From assembly GCF_900013425.1 (NCBI RefSeq), contig NZ_FBXK01000005.1, positions 434,001-498,000 of the forward strand: a stretch of DNA of 64,000 nucleotides, in the 5' to 3' direction. Position numbers and translations under genes: made by a program. The notes beneath the pieces are model-generated. The model did no database searches and was not told the DNA's origin. It saw only the letters and a list, made by a program, of their open reading frames with translations. Positions 34,986 through 43,066 of the stretch are shown in pieces (position 1 is the stretch's first letter; each line of letters starts with the position of its first letter). Source of the DNA: Sphingobium sp. Z007. GTDB taxonomy: Bacteria; Pseudomonadota; Alphaproteobacteria; Sphingomonadales; Sphingomonadaceae.

Positions 34986-35417
34986 TTAGCCCTCCACCAC
35001 GTCGAGGCCCATCGCGCGAGCGGAGCCTTCGATGATCTTCGTTGCAGCGTCGATGTCGTTCGCGTTCAGATCGGCCATCTTGGCCTGCGCGACTTCGGCG
35101 AGCTGGGCGCGGGTGATCTTGCCGGCGACGATCTTGCCCGGTTCCTTGGAACCCGACTTCAGGTTGATCGCCTTCTTGATCAGGAAGGTGGCCGGCGGCT
35201 GCTTCATCGTGAAGGTGAAGCTGCGATCCGCATAGACGGTGATGATCGTCGGCAGGGGCGTGCCCTTCTCGACATTGGCGGTCTGCGCGTTGAACGCCTT
35301 GCAGAATTCCATGATGTTCACGCCGCGCTGACCCAGGGCTGGGCCGATCGGCGGGGCAGGCTTGGCGTCTCCAGCGGGCACCTGGAGCTTGATATAGCCC
35401 GTAATCTTCTTGGCCAT
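34986..35417 (-). CDS. rplK: 50S ribosomal protein L11
   Basis: A 143-residue L11 of the GTPase-associated centre. [19 protein letters not shown] is the family signature in the N-terminal domain, and the C-terminal rRNA-binding domain ends with [13 protein letters not shown]. Start MAKKITGY is preceded by an alternative ATG two codons upstream. nusG lies upstream on the same strand. Confidence 0.97.
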   Translation of the reverse strand: MAKKITGYIKLQVPAGDAKPAPPIGPALGQRGVNIMEFCKAFNAQTANVEKGTPLPTIITVYADRSFTFTMKQPPATFLIKKAINLKSGSKEPGKIVAGKITRAQLAEVAQAKMADLNANDIDAATKIIEGSARAMGLDVVEG

Positions 35418-35523
35418 TGTCACTCACTCTGTTGCTGGGCGGTTCGCAAGCGATCCGCCCGGTTCAAGTTTAGCGGTTCAAACGAAAGCCGAAGCTTTCT
35501 CCCGCGTTTCTTCCCTTGTCTTC

Positions 35524-35596
35524 ATGCCAGCGAAGGCTGGCATCTCAGGCCGCAAGGGAACGGCTTGAGGCACGCGATCCCAGCCTTCGCTGGGAT
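35524..35596. repeat. Two CCAGC(G)AAGGCTGG-type hairpins between nusG and rplK
   Basis: ATGCCAGCGAAGGCTGGCAT (35,524-35,543) and ATCCCAGCCTTCGCTGGGAT (35,577-35,596) are related hairpins in opposite orientation, 33 bases apart. They belong to a common sphingomonad repeat and lie inside the conserved nusG-rplK unit, where they could affect transcript stability. Confidence 0.75.
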
Positions 35597-35603
35597 GACG
35601 TAA

Positions 35604-36140
35604 TCACTTCGACAGTTCTACCTGCTCGAAATCCAGTTCGACCGGGGTGGCGCGACCGAAAATCGACACCGACACCTTCACCCGATTCTTTTCGAAATCC
35701 AGTTCCTCGACCACGCCGTTGAAGCTGGCGAAGGGGCCGTCCAGCACCTTGACGCTGTCGCCGATCTCGTAATCGACGCTGACCTTGTGCTTGGGCGCGG
35801 CTTCGGCTTCCTTGCGTGCGCCAAAATAGCGCGCGGCTTCGGTTTCGCTGATCGCCTGCGGCTTGCCCATCGATCCCAGAAAACCCGTCACCTTGGGGGT
35901 GTTCTTGATCAGATGGTAAATATCGTCGTTCATCGCCAGCTTTGCCAGGACATAGCCGGGCATGAACTTGCGCTCGACCTGAACCTTCTTGCCGCGCTTG
36001 ACCTCGGTCACCGTTTCGACAGGCACTTCGACCTGTTCGACCAGCTGGGAGAGGCCCATGCGCTCGGCTTCGGACAGGATCGATTCCTTGACCTTGTTTT
36101 CGAAGCCCGAATAGGCGTGGATGATGTACCAGCGCGCCAT
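35604..36140 (-). CDS. nusG: Transcription termination/antitermination factor NusG
   Basis: A 178-residue NusG. The NGN domain begins ARWYIIHAYSGFENKVKESI and contains MPGYVLAKLAMND; the KOW domain is EIGDSVKVLDGPFASFNGVV with C-terminal VSIFGRATPVELDFEQVE. It couples RNA polymerase to the ribosome or Rho. Gene order secE-nusG-rplK-rplA is conserved in bacteria. Confidence 0.97.
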   Translation of the reverse strand: MARWYIIHAYSGFENKVKESILSEAERMGLSQLVEQVEVPVETVTEVKRGKKVQVERKFMPGYVLAKLAMNDDIYHLIKNTPKVTGFLGSMGKPQAISETEAARYFGARKEAEAAPKHKVSVDYEIGDSVKVLDGPFASFNGVVEELDFEKNRVKVSVSIFGRATPVELDFEQVELSK

Positions 36141-36205
36141 GTTACCCTTTCAAAATCCCAATCAGGCCGGCCAGCAATTTCCGGGAAATCGCGGCAACCA
36201 GAAAC

Positions 36206-36412
36206 TCAGGCCTGCCCTGCCGCGACGCCCAGCAACCACTGGACGATCGCACCGAAGAAGGTGTCGATCCCAAAGAAGAACAGGCCCAGCAGCGTCGTCA
36301 TGATGACGACCATCACGCCCGTCATCATGGTTTCGCGGCCGGTGGGCCACACGATCTTCTTCGCCTCGGTCTGCACCTGATTGACGAATTCGCCGGGGGA
36401 AACCTTCGCCAT
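36206..36412 (-). CDS. secE: Preprotein translocase subunit SecE
   Basis: A 68-residue single-span SecE, the short form found in alphaproteobacteria. The amphipathic VNQVQTEAKKIVWPTGRET helix carries the conserved W-P motif and precedes the transmembrane helix VMVVIMTTLLGLFFFGID. It clamps SecY in the inner-membrane translocon. It lies between tRNA-Trp and nusG, the standard neighbourhood. Confidence 0.95.
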   Translation of the reverse strand: MAKVSPGEFVNQVQTEAKKIVWPTGRETMMTGVMVVIMTTLLGLFFFGIDTFFGAIVQWLLGVAAGQA

Positions 36413-36595
36413 CGCCTGCCTTCACTTCTTAAACCAACACCAAATCGCGAAGCAACAGTCCGCCCTCCCGATCCCGCCCTGTTTGGCGTCCGGGGGTGCG
36501 GCCACGTGCTCCGCGACCAAATTCGCCGGCCTGTTCGGCCGCGCTTTCAACCGGCGTCCGTTTCCGGCCACCGCGAAATCGCTCCGGCGCACTTA

Positions 36596-36629
36596 GCCGC
36601 GAACCCCTGCATATACAAGGGTTCGCGGC
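36596..36629 (-). promoter_or_regulatory. Perfect hairpin between tRNA-Trp and secE
   Basis: GCCGCGAACCC and GGGTTCGCGGC are perfect 11-base arms with a 12-base AT-rich loop, beginning 10 bases after the CCA end of tRNA-Trp on the transcribed strand. There is no T-tract, so it may be a processing or stabilising structure, or a weak terminator, rather than a clear intrinsic terminator. Confidence 0.6.
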
Positions 36630-36638
36630 CAGTTCGCT

Positions 36639-36714
36639 TGGCAGGAGTGGAGGGACTCGAACCCACGGCATTCGGTTTTGGAGACCGACGCTCTACCAAC
36701 TGAGCTACACTCCT
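36639..36714 (-). tRNA. tRNA-Trp (CCA anticodon)
   Basis: Reverse-strand sequence begins AGGAGTGTAGCTCAGTTGGT and folds into a full cloverleaf: acceptor AGGAGTG/CACTCCT, D-loop AGTTGGTAGA, anticodon CCA in the loop of CGGTCTCCAAAACCG, T-arm GGGTTCGAGTCCC. The 3' CCA is encoded. It stands directly upstream of secE, as in many alphaproteobacteria. Confidence 0.97.
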
Positions 36715-36776
36715 GCACTGGCCAGGCCAGCGAAGGAGGGCGCTTTAGCGTGGCATGACGGGGAGGGCAAGCGCGA

Positions 36777-37694
36777 TTATGCGGCTTGTGCGTCCTGTGG
36801 CGCGACGCTGGTGTCGACGCTGGTCTGGCGCTCGGCTTCCGCGTTGATCTGCGCGCCCAGCAGCACGATATAGGCCGATACGAACAGCCATAATTGCAGC
36901 ACAACCACCGCGCCCAGCGATCCGTAGGTCTTATTATAATTGCCGAATGTGGACACGTAAAAGGACACGCCCAGCGTCGCGACCAGCCAGAACAGTGTCG
37001 CCGACACCGACCCCACGGTCAGCCACTGCCATTGCGCATGGCGCCGATTGGGGCCGAACCGGTAGATCAGCCCGAAGATGACGCTGGCCAGCAACCCCGC
37101 GCACATCCATGTCGCCGCCTTGATCGCAAACAGCACGCCCGGTCCCCAATTGGTCAGGAAATCCTGCAACAGCCCGATGACCGTCGCGGTAAACACACCC
37201 GCCACCACGACCAGCACGGCCGAAAAGGTGATCCCCATCGACGTACGATAGAAACGGAAGATATTGCGCCCTTCCTTCTGTCCATAGACGATGTTGAGTG
37301 CCTCCATGATCGCCGAGGCCGCCCGCGTCGCGCCATAGACGGCGATCGCCAGCGCCAGCAGCAGGCCGAACCCGATGGCGGGCTTGCGCGTGCTGACCAC
37401 GCCCAGCAACTGGTCGTTAATCAGCCCGGCCGCGTCGGCCGGCACGACAGTGATGATGGCCTGCATATGCCGACTGACGATCGCGGGATCGCCGACAAGG
37501 CCATAGGTCAGCACGACCGCCGCCAGCAGCGGCGCGATCGACAGAAAAGCATAATAGGCGACGCCCGCCGCCAGCAGGCCGATATGATTGGCCGACAGCG
37601 CGGTATAGACGCGCTTCAATATTTCCCACCACGCCCGCGGCGGTATCTTCCACGGCGCATCGACATGCACCTGCTGCGCCACTCTCTGCGTCAT
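36777..37694 (-). CDS. YihY/BrkB-family membrane protein
   Basis: A 305-residue inner-membrane protein with six predicted helices. The family block LLAAGVAYYAFLSIAPLLAA is near residues 40-59, followed by YGATRAASAIMEALNIVYGQ and the STFGNYNKTYGSLGAVVVLQ block. YihY proteins (once annotated as ribonuclease BN) have no settled function. The start MTQRVAQQ has AGGGGA six bases upstream; an ATG eight codons earlier lacks this. Confidence 0.88.
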   Translation of the reverse strand: MTQRVAQQVHVDAPWKIPPRAWWEILKRVYTALSANHIGLLAAGVAYYAFLSIAPLLAAVVLTYGLVGDPAIVSRHMQAIITVVPADAAGLINDQLLGVVSTRKPAIGFGLLLALAIAVYGATRAASAIMEALNIVYGQKEGRNIFRFYRTSMGITFSAVLVVVAGVFTATVIGLLQDFLTNWGPGVLFAIKAATWMCAGLLASVIFGLIYRFGPNRRHAQWQWLTVGSVSATLFWLVATLGVSFYVSTFGNYNKTYGSLGAVVVLQLWLFVSAYIVLLGAQINAEAERQTSVDTSVAPQDAQAA

Positions 37695-37756
37695 CCGCGT
37701 CCCCTGCTGGTCAAGCATGGCAAGCGCGCGAGGGGGCGGGGGGTTCCCTCCGCTGC

Positions 37757-38980
37757 CTAAAGGAACATACCGCCCTTCATGATCCGCCGTGCCCGGCCCT
37801 GCACCGGCAGGCGGTCGAATGGCGTGTTGCCCGCCGCCGCCGCCATCTTGGCCGAATCCACGATCCAGGGCGCGTCGGGATCGATGAAGATCAGGTCAGC
37901 GGCGCTGCCCGCCGCAAAGCTGCCTGCATCGACGCCCAATATCTTCGCCGGATTGGCCGACAGCAACGTCATCAGCCGGTTGATTGTCACCTGCCCGTCG
38001 CGCACCAGGTTGAGAGACAGCGCCAGCAGCGTCTCCGCCCCAGCCATGCCGGGCGAAGCGTCGGCAAAGGGCAGGCGCTTATCCTCCGGTCCGCGCGGGT
38101 CGTGGCTGGAGGTGATGACGTCCACTGTGCCGTCGGCGACCGCCGCCAGGCTCGCCTGCCGGTCGCTCTCGTCGCGCAGGGGCGGGGAAAGCCGCGCAAA
38201 AGTGCGGAAATCCGTCACCGCCTGATCGTTGAGATAAAGATAGGCCGGGCTGATGCCGCATGTGACTTTCAAACCCTCCGCTTTGGCGGCGCGGATGCAG
38301 TCGAAGCCCGCCTTGGTCGTCACCAGCCGGAAATGGATCGCCGCGCCCGTTTCGCGCGCCAGCATGACGTCGCGCGCGATGGCCAGGGCTTCGGCGCAGG
38401 CCGGGGCGTGGGGCAGACCCAGCCGCGTCGCCGTCTCGCCGCTGGTCGCCACCGCCTTGGCGGTCAGCCCGCTATCCTCCGCATGGGCGATGACCGTCAG
38501 GCCCAGCCCGCTGGCATAGGATAGCACCCGCAGCATCACGCCTGAATCGGCGATCCACTGCCGCCCGGTGCCGACTGCCTTCGCCCCCGCCATATGCATC
38601 AGGCCCATTTCGGCCATTTCCTGACCCTGCAACCCGCGCGTCGCCGCCGCGATCGGATGCACCCAGAAATCAGGCTTGCCCGCCCGCGTCGCCTGGCGAA
38701 TGAGGCCCACCTCATCCAGCGGCGCGCGCTGGTCGGGCATCAGCGCCGCGCGCGTAATCCCGCCGAAATGAAAGGCCGGCTTGTCGGTCGCGAAGACGCC
38801 GAGGTCAATCAGGCCCGGCGCGACCACCAGCCCCTGCGCATCGATCCGCAGCGCATCCTCCGGCACCCTGACATCGCCCGCCGCGACGATCCGGTCGCCC
38901 TCGATCAACACGACCCCCGGCGTCAGCGTATCGCCAGCCGGATCGGCCAGCCTGCCGTTGATGATGGCGATCTTACTCAT
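37757..38980 (-). CDS. Dihydroorotase-like protein lacking metal ligands (PyrC'/PyrX type)
   Basis: A 407-residue protein of the class I dihydroorotase family next to pyrB. The catalytic D-x-H-x-H of active enzymes is replaced here: the strand reads APGLIDLGVFATDKPAFHF. The later H-x-x-H-(x)ST segment is IHFRLVTT and the catalytic T-D-H-A-P-H is TSSHDPRG. HAED survives. This is the pattern of the non-catalytic DHOase homologues that assemble with aspartate transcarbamoylase in some bacteria. It probably supports PyrB structurally, and a true dihydroorotase should exist elsewhere in the genome. Non-catalytic status is inferred from the missing ligands. Confidence 0.87.
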   Translation of the reverse strand: MSKIAIINGRLADPAGDTLTPGVVLIEGDRIVAAGDVRVPEDALRIDAQGLVVAPGLIDLGVFATDKPAFHFGGITRAALMPDQRAPLDEVGLIRQATRAGKPDFWVHPIAAATRGLQGQEMAEMGLMHMAGAKAVGTGRQWIADSGVMLRVLSYASGLGLTVIAHAEDSGLTAKAVATSGETATRLGLPHAPACAEALAIARDVMLARETGAAIHFRLVTTKAGFDCIRAAKAEGLKVTCGISPAYLYLNDQAVTDFRTFARLSPPLRDESDRQASLAAVADGTVDVITSSHDPRGPEDKRLPFADASPGMAGAETLLALSLNLVRDGQVTINRLMTLLSANPAKILGVDAGSFAAGSAADLIFIDPDAPWIVDSAKMAAAAGNTPFDRLPVQGRARRIMKGGMFL

Positions 38981-38996
38981 GGGCTATGCTCCCAAC

Positions 38997-39088
38997 CCGT
39001 TCGCCCTGAGCCTGTCGAAGGGCCATAATTTCTTTTGACCGTTGCGCACATGAGAAGGGCAGGGCTTCGACAGGCTCAGCCCGAACGG
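38997..39088. repeat. Palindromic repeat between pyrB and pyrC'
   Basis: CCGTTCGCCCTGAGCCTGTC and GACAGGCTCAGCCCGAACGG arms with a loop of about 50 bases. It lies in the 123-base gap of two same-strand genes of one pathway. Confidence 0.87.
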
Positions 39089-39103
39089 ACATGGGGAATT
39101 TGC

Positions 39104-40099
39104 TCACGCCCATCCCTCCACGCCGCGCGCCCCGCGTGTCAGCACGTCCAGGCACGCCATCCGCACCGCCACGCCCATCGCCACCTGCTCGGTGATCGCC
39201 GAGCGCTCGGGATGATCGGCGACCGAACTGCTGATCTCCACGCCCCGGTTCATCGGCCCCGGATGCATCACCAGCGCGTCGGGCTTGGCGATGGCCAGTC
39301 GCTCCGGCGTCAGCCCGTAGAGCGCATGATATTCGCGCGGGGAGGGAATGAAGGCCCCGTCCATTCGCTCATTCTGCAACCGCAGCATCATGACGACATC
39401 GGCCCCCTCCAGCCCCTCTTCCATCTTCGTAAAGGGCGTCGCCCCCAGCATCTCGACCTCCGGCGGCAGCAGCGTCGGCGGCGCCACCGCGCGCACCTGC
39501 GCGCCCAGCGCGGCCAGGCACAGCATGTTCGACCGCGCCACCCGGCTATGCAGCACATCGCCGCAGATCGCGACCACCAGCCCCTCGAACCCGCCCTTGC
39601 GCCGCCGGATCGTCAGCGCATCGAGCAGCGCTTGCGTGGGATGCTGATGCCAGCCATCGCCCGCGTTCAACACCGGGCAGTCCACCTTGTCCGCGATCAG
39701 CCGCACCGCGCCCGAACTGGCGTGACGGATCACGATCACGTCGGCCGCCATCGCGTTCAACGTCATCGCCGTGTCGATCAGCGTCTCGCCCTTCTTCACG
39801 CTGGACTGGCCGGCGTGCATGTTGACGACGTCCGCGCCCAGCCGCTTGCCGGCGATCTCGAACGACAACAAAGTGCGCGTGCTATTCTCGAAAAAGGCGT
39901 TGATCTGGGTCATCCCCGCCAGCCGCCCGTCATGCTTGCGCGCCCGGCCCTTGTTCGCCTCCGCCCAATGCTCCGCTTCATCCAGCAGGAAGCGGATTTC
40001 CCAGGGCTTCAGGTCCGCGATGGACAGAAGATGCTTGTGCGGAAACAACACCTGGCCGGTCAGCGCGGGTGTGGCGTCGGGTATGAAGATGTCGGGCAT
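39104..40099 (-). CDS. pyrB: Aspartate transcarbamoylase catalytic subunit
   Basis: A 331-residue enzyme joining carbamoyl phosphate and aspartate in pyrimidine synthesis. The carbamoyl-phosphate loop [13 protein letters not shown] is at about 70-82 and [12 protein letters not shown] is the 80s-type loop; [10 protein letters not shown] and [10 protein letters not shown] complete the active-site motifs. It lacks the regulatory PyrI partner, as expected for ATCases that associate with DHOase-like chains. The inactive homologue pyrC' lies downstream on the same strand. Confidence 0.96.
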   Translation of the reverse strand: MPDIFIPDATPALTGQVLFPHKHLLSIADLKPWEIRFLLDEAEHWAEANKGRARKHDGRLAGMTQINAFFENSTRTLLSFEIAGKRLGADVVNMHAGQSSVKKGETLIDTAMTLNAMAADVIVIRHASSGAVRLIADKVDCPVLNAGDGWHQHPTQALLDALTIRRRKGGFEGLVVAICGDVLHSRVARSNMLCLAALGAQVRAVAPPTLLPPEVEMLGATPFTKMEEGLEGADVVMMLRLQNERMDGAFIPSPREYHALYGLTPERLAIAKPDALVMHPGPMNRGVEISSSVADHPERSAITEQVAMGVAVRMACLDVLTRGARGVEGWA

Positions 40100-40141
40100 G
40101 AACCGGTGCTTTACGGAAGCGCGCGGGGGAGGGCAAGACGC

Positions 40142-41752
40142 TTACCCGCGCCCGCGCCATTTCCCAAACAACGCCTTATCCTTCAACACCTGGCGTGCCG
40201 CATTATGCCCCGGTGCGCCGGTCACGCCACCGCCCGGATGAGTCCCCGCGCCGCACATATATAGCCCCTTCACCGGCCCGCGATACGCGCCATGGCCCAG
40301 CACCGGCCGCGCCGCCCACATCTGGTCCAGCGTCAGATTGCCATGCATGATGTCCCCGCCGACCAGCCCGAACTTGCGCTCCAAGTCGAGCGGCGAATGA
40401 ATCTGCCGCGCGATCACGCTCCTGGCGAAGCCCGGCGCCGCGGCCTCCACCGTCGCAATGATGTCATCCGCCGCCGCCTCCCGCACTTCGTCCCAGGATC
40501 GGCCATCGGGCAGCTCCGGCGCGAATTGCTGGCAGAACAGGCTCGCCACATGGCACCCCTCCGGTGCCAAGCTGTCATCGATCGTGGACGGGATCAGCAT
40601 TTCCACGATCGGCGCCTTCGACCATCCGTCGCGCTTCGCGTCCATGAAGGCGCGATCCATATAGTCCAAGGTCGGCGCGATGATGATGCCCGACTGATGA
40701 TGCTCGCCCACACCGGGCAGGCAGGTGAAGTCGGGCAGGGCATCCAGCGCCACATTCATGCGGAACGTGCCCGACCCCGCCTTGAACGCCTTGATCCGTT
40801 TGACGAAATCGGTCGGCAGATCGCCCGGCTGCATCATCCGCTCATACAGTACTTTCGGCCCGACATTGGCGATCACCGCCCCGCCCATCACCGCTTCGCT
40901 GCTCTCCAGCCGCACGCCGACAGCGCGCGCGCCATCGACCAGCACCGTCTCGACCGGCGTCTCCAGGCTGATCTCCACCCCCATGGCGGTTACGACCTTG
41001 GCCATGATCTGCGTGATCGTGCCCATGCCGCCCACCGCATGGCCCCATGCGCCCTTCTTGCCGTTCACCTCGCCGAACACATGATGCAGCAGCACATAGG
41101 CGCTGCCCGGCGTATCCGGGCTGGCATAGTTACCCACCACCGCGTCGAAACCGAACGCCGCTTTCACCGCGTCGCTCTCGAACCATGAGTCGAGGAAGCT
41201 GCGTGCCGACTTGGTGAACAGGTCCAGCACGTCGCGCTGCTGCTCGATCCCCAGTCCCGCGACCCGCCGACCCTGCTTGACTGCCTCCACGATCATGCTC
41301 AGCCCGTCGCCGACATTGGGCGGCGCTTTCAGCACCAGGTCGCGCAGCACATCGGCCACCACCTCCAGCGCGTCATAATAAGCGGGCAGGGCAGCCGCGT
41401 CCTGCGCGCTGAACTTGGCGAACTCGGCCTGCGTCCGCTCCAGCCCGCCACCCAGCTTCAGGTAACCGCCGTCCTCCTGCGGCAGGAAATTGCTGATCGG
41501 CCGCTCGATCACGCGATAGCCGTGGTCCACCAACCGCATGTCGCGGATGACCTTGGGATTGAGCAGGCTGACCGTGTAGCTGGCGGTCGAGTTGCGGAAC
41601 CCCGGATGGAATTCCTCCGTCACCGCCGCCCCGCCGACGACCGCGCGCCGCTCCAATATGCGGACCTTATAGCCCGCCCGCGCTAGATAGAAGGCGCAGA
41701 CCAGCCCATTATGCCCACCCCCGATGATGACGGCGTCGTAGGATTTCGTCAT
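40142..41752 (-). CDS. FAD-dependent oxidoreductase, PYROXD2/phytoene desaturase-like
   Basis: A 536-residue flavoprotein. The dinucleotide-binding motif is VIIGGGHNGLVCAFYLARAG (residues 8-27), followed by VVGGAAVTEEFHPGF. The C-terminal FAD block is YMCGAGTHPGGGVTGAPGHN, as in phytoene desaturase-like and PYROXD2-type proteins. No carotenoid genes are adjacent, so a carotenoid role is not supported; the substrate is unknown. It lies 42 bases upstream of pyrB on the same strand. Confidence 0.87.
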   Translation of the reverse strand: MTKSYDAVIIGGGHNGLVCAFYLARAGYKVRILERRAVVGGAAVTEEFHPGFRNSTASYTVSLLNPKVIRDMRLVDHGYRVIERPISNFLPQEDGGYLKLGGGLERTQAEFAKFSAQDAAALPAYYDALEVVADVLRDLVLKAPPNVGDGLSMIVEAVKQGRRVAGLGIEQQRDVLDLFTKSARSFLDSWFESDAVKAAFGFDAVVGNYASPDTPGSAYVLLHHVFGEVNGKKGAWGHAVGGMGTITQIMAKVVTAMGVEISLETPVETVLVDGARAVGVRLESSEAVMGGAVIANVGPKVLYERMMQPGDLPTDFVKRIKAFKAGSGTFRMNVALDALPDFTCLPGVGEHHQSGIIIAPTLDYMDRAFMDAKRDGWSKAPIVEMLIPSTIDDSLAPEGCHVASLFCQQFAPELPDGRSWDEVREAAADDIIATVEAAAPGFARSVIARQIHSPLDLERKFGLVGGDIMHGNLTLDQMWAARPVLGHGAYRGPVKGLYMCGAGTHPGGGVTGAPGHNAARQVLKDKALFGKWRGRG

Positions 41753-41768
41753 GACATGCTTCCTACAT

Positions 41769-41797
41769 CCGTTCGTTTCGAGCGAAGTCGAGAAACC
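41769..41797. repeat. Half palindromic repeat (single arm)
   Basis: CCGTTCGTTTCGAGCGAAGT without an opposed arm. It lies between the oxidoreductase and Rieske oxygenase genes. Confidence 0.6.
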
Positions 41798-41807
41798 CGC
41801 GCGCCAC

Positions 41808-42974
41808 TCATATCCTGCCGCTCCACCCCATCCCCGGCGCGCGATGCAGCCGCGCCTGCGGGATCACATCGCGCACCCGCCCGCAAAAATGCCGCAGCGC
41901 CACTTCCTGCTCGCTGAGCGGCCCCACGGTGAAACTGGCCGACGCCATCCCCGCCTGCACCCGCGCGACCAGCGCCGTATCCTCGGCATTGACCTGCCGG
42001 TTGATCCGCCAATTGAGATAGCGCGCCGCCCTCATTTCCCGGCGGTCATCCGGCAGGGCGTAGCTAATCTCGCGGATCAGCGTCTGCGTCGGCGACACCG
42101 GCAGCCAGGCCATGAAATCCACCTGGTCGGGATAGATGTCGAAAGCGAAATTGGGCCAAAGCTTATAATAGGTCCACAGCCGCTGCCGTTCAGGCGGCAG
42201 ATGTGGCACGTCGGGCAGGAAATGCTGATAGGCCCGCTCGGACAGATTGGCCGAAGGCCGGCCTACTATCGGCCCCCACATCTTGTCGGCATGGGTGGAG
42301 GCTTCCACGCCATAGCCATCGCCCATCAGTCGTTTCAACCCCGGATGCGCCACCGCGATATGCAGCCCGTCCGAATAATTATCGCCGATATTCTTCCAGT
42401 TGACGCTGCGCGGCCGCAGCGTCACCCGCCCCAGCGCACGCACATCCTCGAACCGATAGGGCGCGACCTCCTCGACATAGGGCGCCATCATCTGCGCCAC
42501 CGACGGCCCGCCATCATTCGCCAGCCGCACGAACAGGAAACCTTGCCAGCTTTCCACCTCGACCGGTGCCAACCCATGATTCGTCATCGCGAACGCCGCG
42601 CCATAGCTGGCCTTCATCGGCACCCCGGTCAGCCGCCCGTCCGTCTCATAAGTCCAGCCATGATAGGGGCAGACCAACTTCTTCGCGCACCCGCTGGAGG
42701 CATCCACGATCCGCGCCCCACGATGGCGGCATACATTGATGAAGGCCCGCACCGCCCCATCCTCGCCGCGCATCACGATCACGCTTTCGCCGATATAATC
42801 CAACGTATGAAAATCGCCGGGCGCGGAGATGTCGCTCTGGTGACAGACGATCTGCCAGGCCGGGCGGAAGATTCGCTCCACTTCGGCCGCGAAAAACTCG
42901 GAATCGCTATAGGTCCAGGCGGGCAGGCTCCACCCGGCGTCCGGGTCCGCCATCCTGTCGATCTGCCCCGCCAC
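41808..42974 (-). CDS. Rieske non-heme iron oxygenase, alpha subunit
   Basis: A 388-residue oxygenase. The Rieske centre is Cys82-x-His84 (NVCRHRGAR) and Cys102-x-x-His105 (VCPYHGWTYE). The mononuclear iron site has His205 and His210 in NIGDNYSDGLHIAVAHPGL, with Asp198 or Asp202 as bridging acid. It belongs to the branch with choline/carnitine and aromatic ring-hydroxylating oxygenases; the substrate is unknown. No reductase or ferredoxin gene is adjacent. The start may be GTG (as listed, AGGGA upstream) or ATG at 42,953. A CGTAAA/TTTACG dyad lies in its promoter region. Confidence 0.9.
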   Translation of the reverse strand: MAGQIDRMADPDAGWSLPAWTYSDSEFFAAEVERIFRPAWQIVCHQSDISAPGDFHTLDYIGESVIVMRGEDGAVRAFINVCRHRGARIVDASSGCAKKLVCPYHGWTYETDGRLTGVPMKASYGAAFAMTNHGLAPVEVESWQGFLFVRLANDGGPSVAQMMAPYVEEVAPYRFEDVRALGRVTLRPRSVNWKNIGDNYSDGLHIAVAHPGLKRLMGDGYGVEASTHADKMWGPIVGRPSANLSERAYQHFLPDVPHLPPERQRLWTYYKLWPNFAFDIYPDQVDFMAWLPVSPTQTLIREISYALPDDRREMRAARYLNWRINRQVNAEDTALVARVQAGMASASFTVGPLSEQEVALRHFCGRVRDVIPQARLHRAPGMGWSGRI

Positions 42975-42992
42975 TTCGTCAGCATTCCCTAG

Positions 42993-43012
42993 CGTAAAGT
43001 AATAATTTTACG
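42993..43012. promoter_or_regulatory. Inverted repeat CGTAAA-N8-TTTACG
   Basis: A perfect 6-base-arm dyad with an AT-rich 8-base spacer, 19 bases before the Rieske gene start, in an unusually AT-rich patch (AATAATTTTACGATTGTATAAT). It is a candidate operator or part of the promoter. No regulator gene is adjacent. Confidence 0.5.
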
Positions 43013-43066
43013 ATTGTATAATGGAATGCGGCCGAACACCATCGCAAATCGATTCACCAAATCGAT

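Noticed and set aside
36496..36873. Plus-strand open frame over the tRNA-Trp gene
   Set aside because: It runs across the tRNA and a hairpin, and has no protein family features.
5352..39088. Palindromic repeats as a CRISPR array or as terminators
   Set aside because: Copies are single, far apart and without spacers, and most lack T-tracts; they are REP-like elements.
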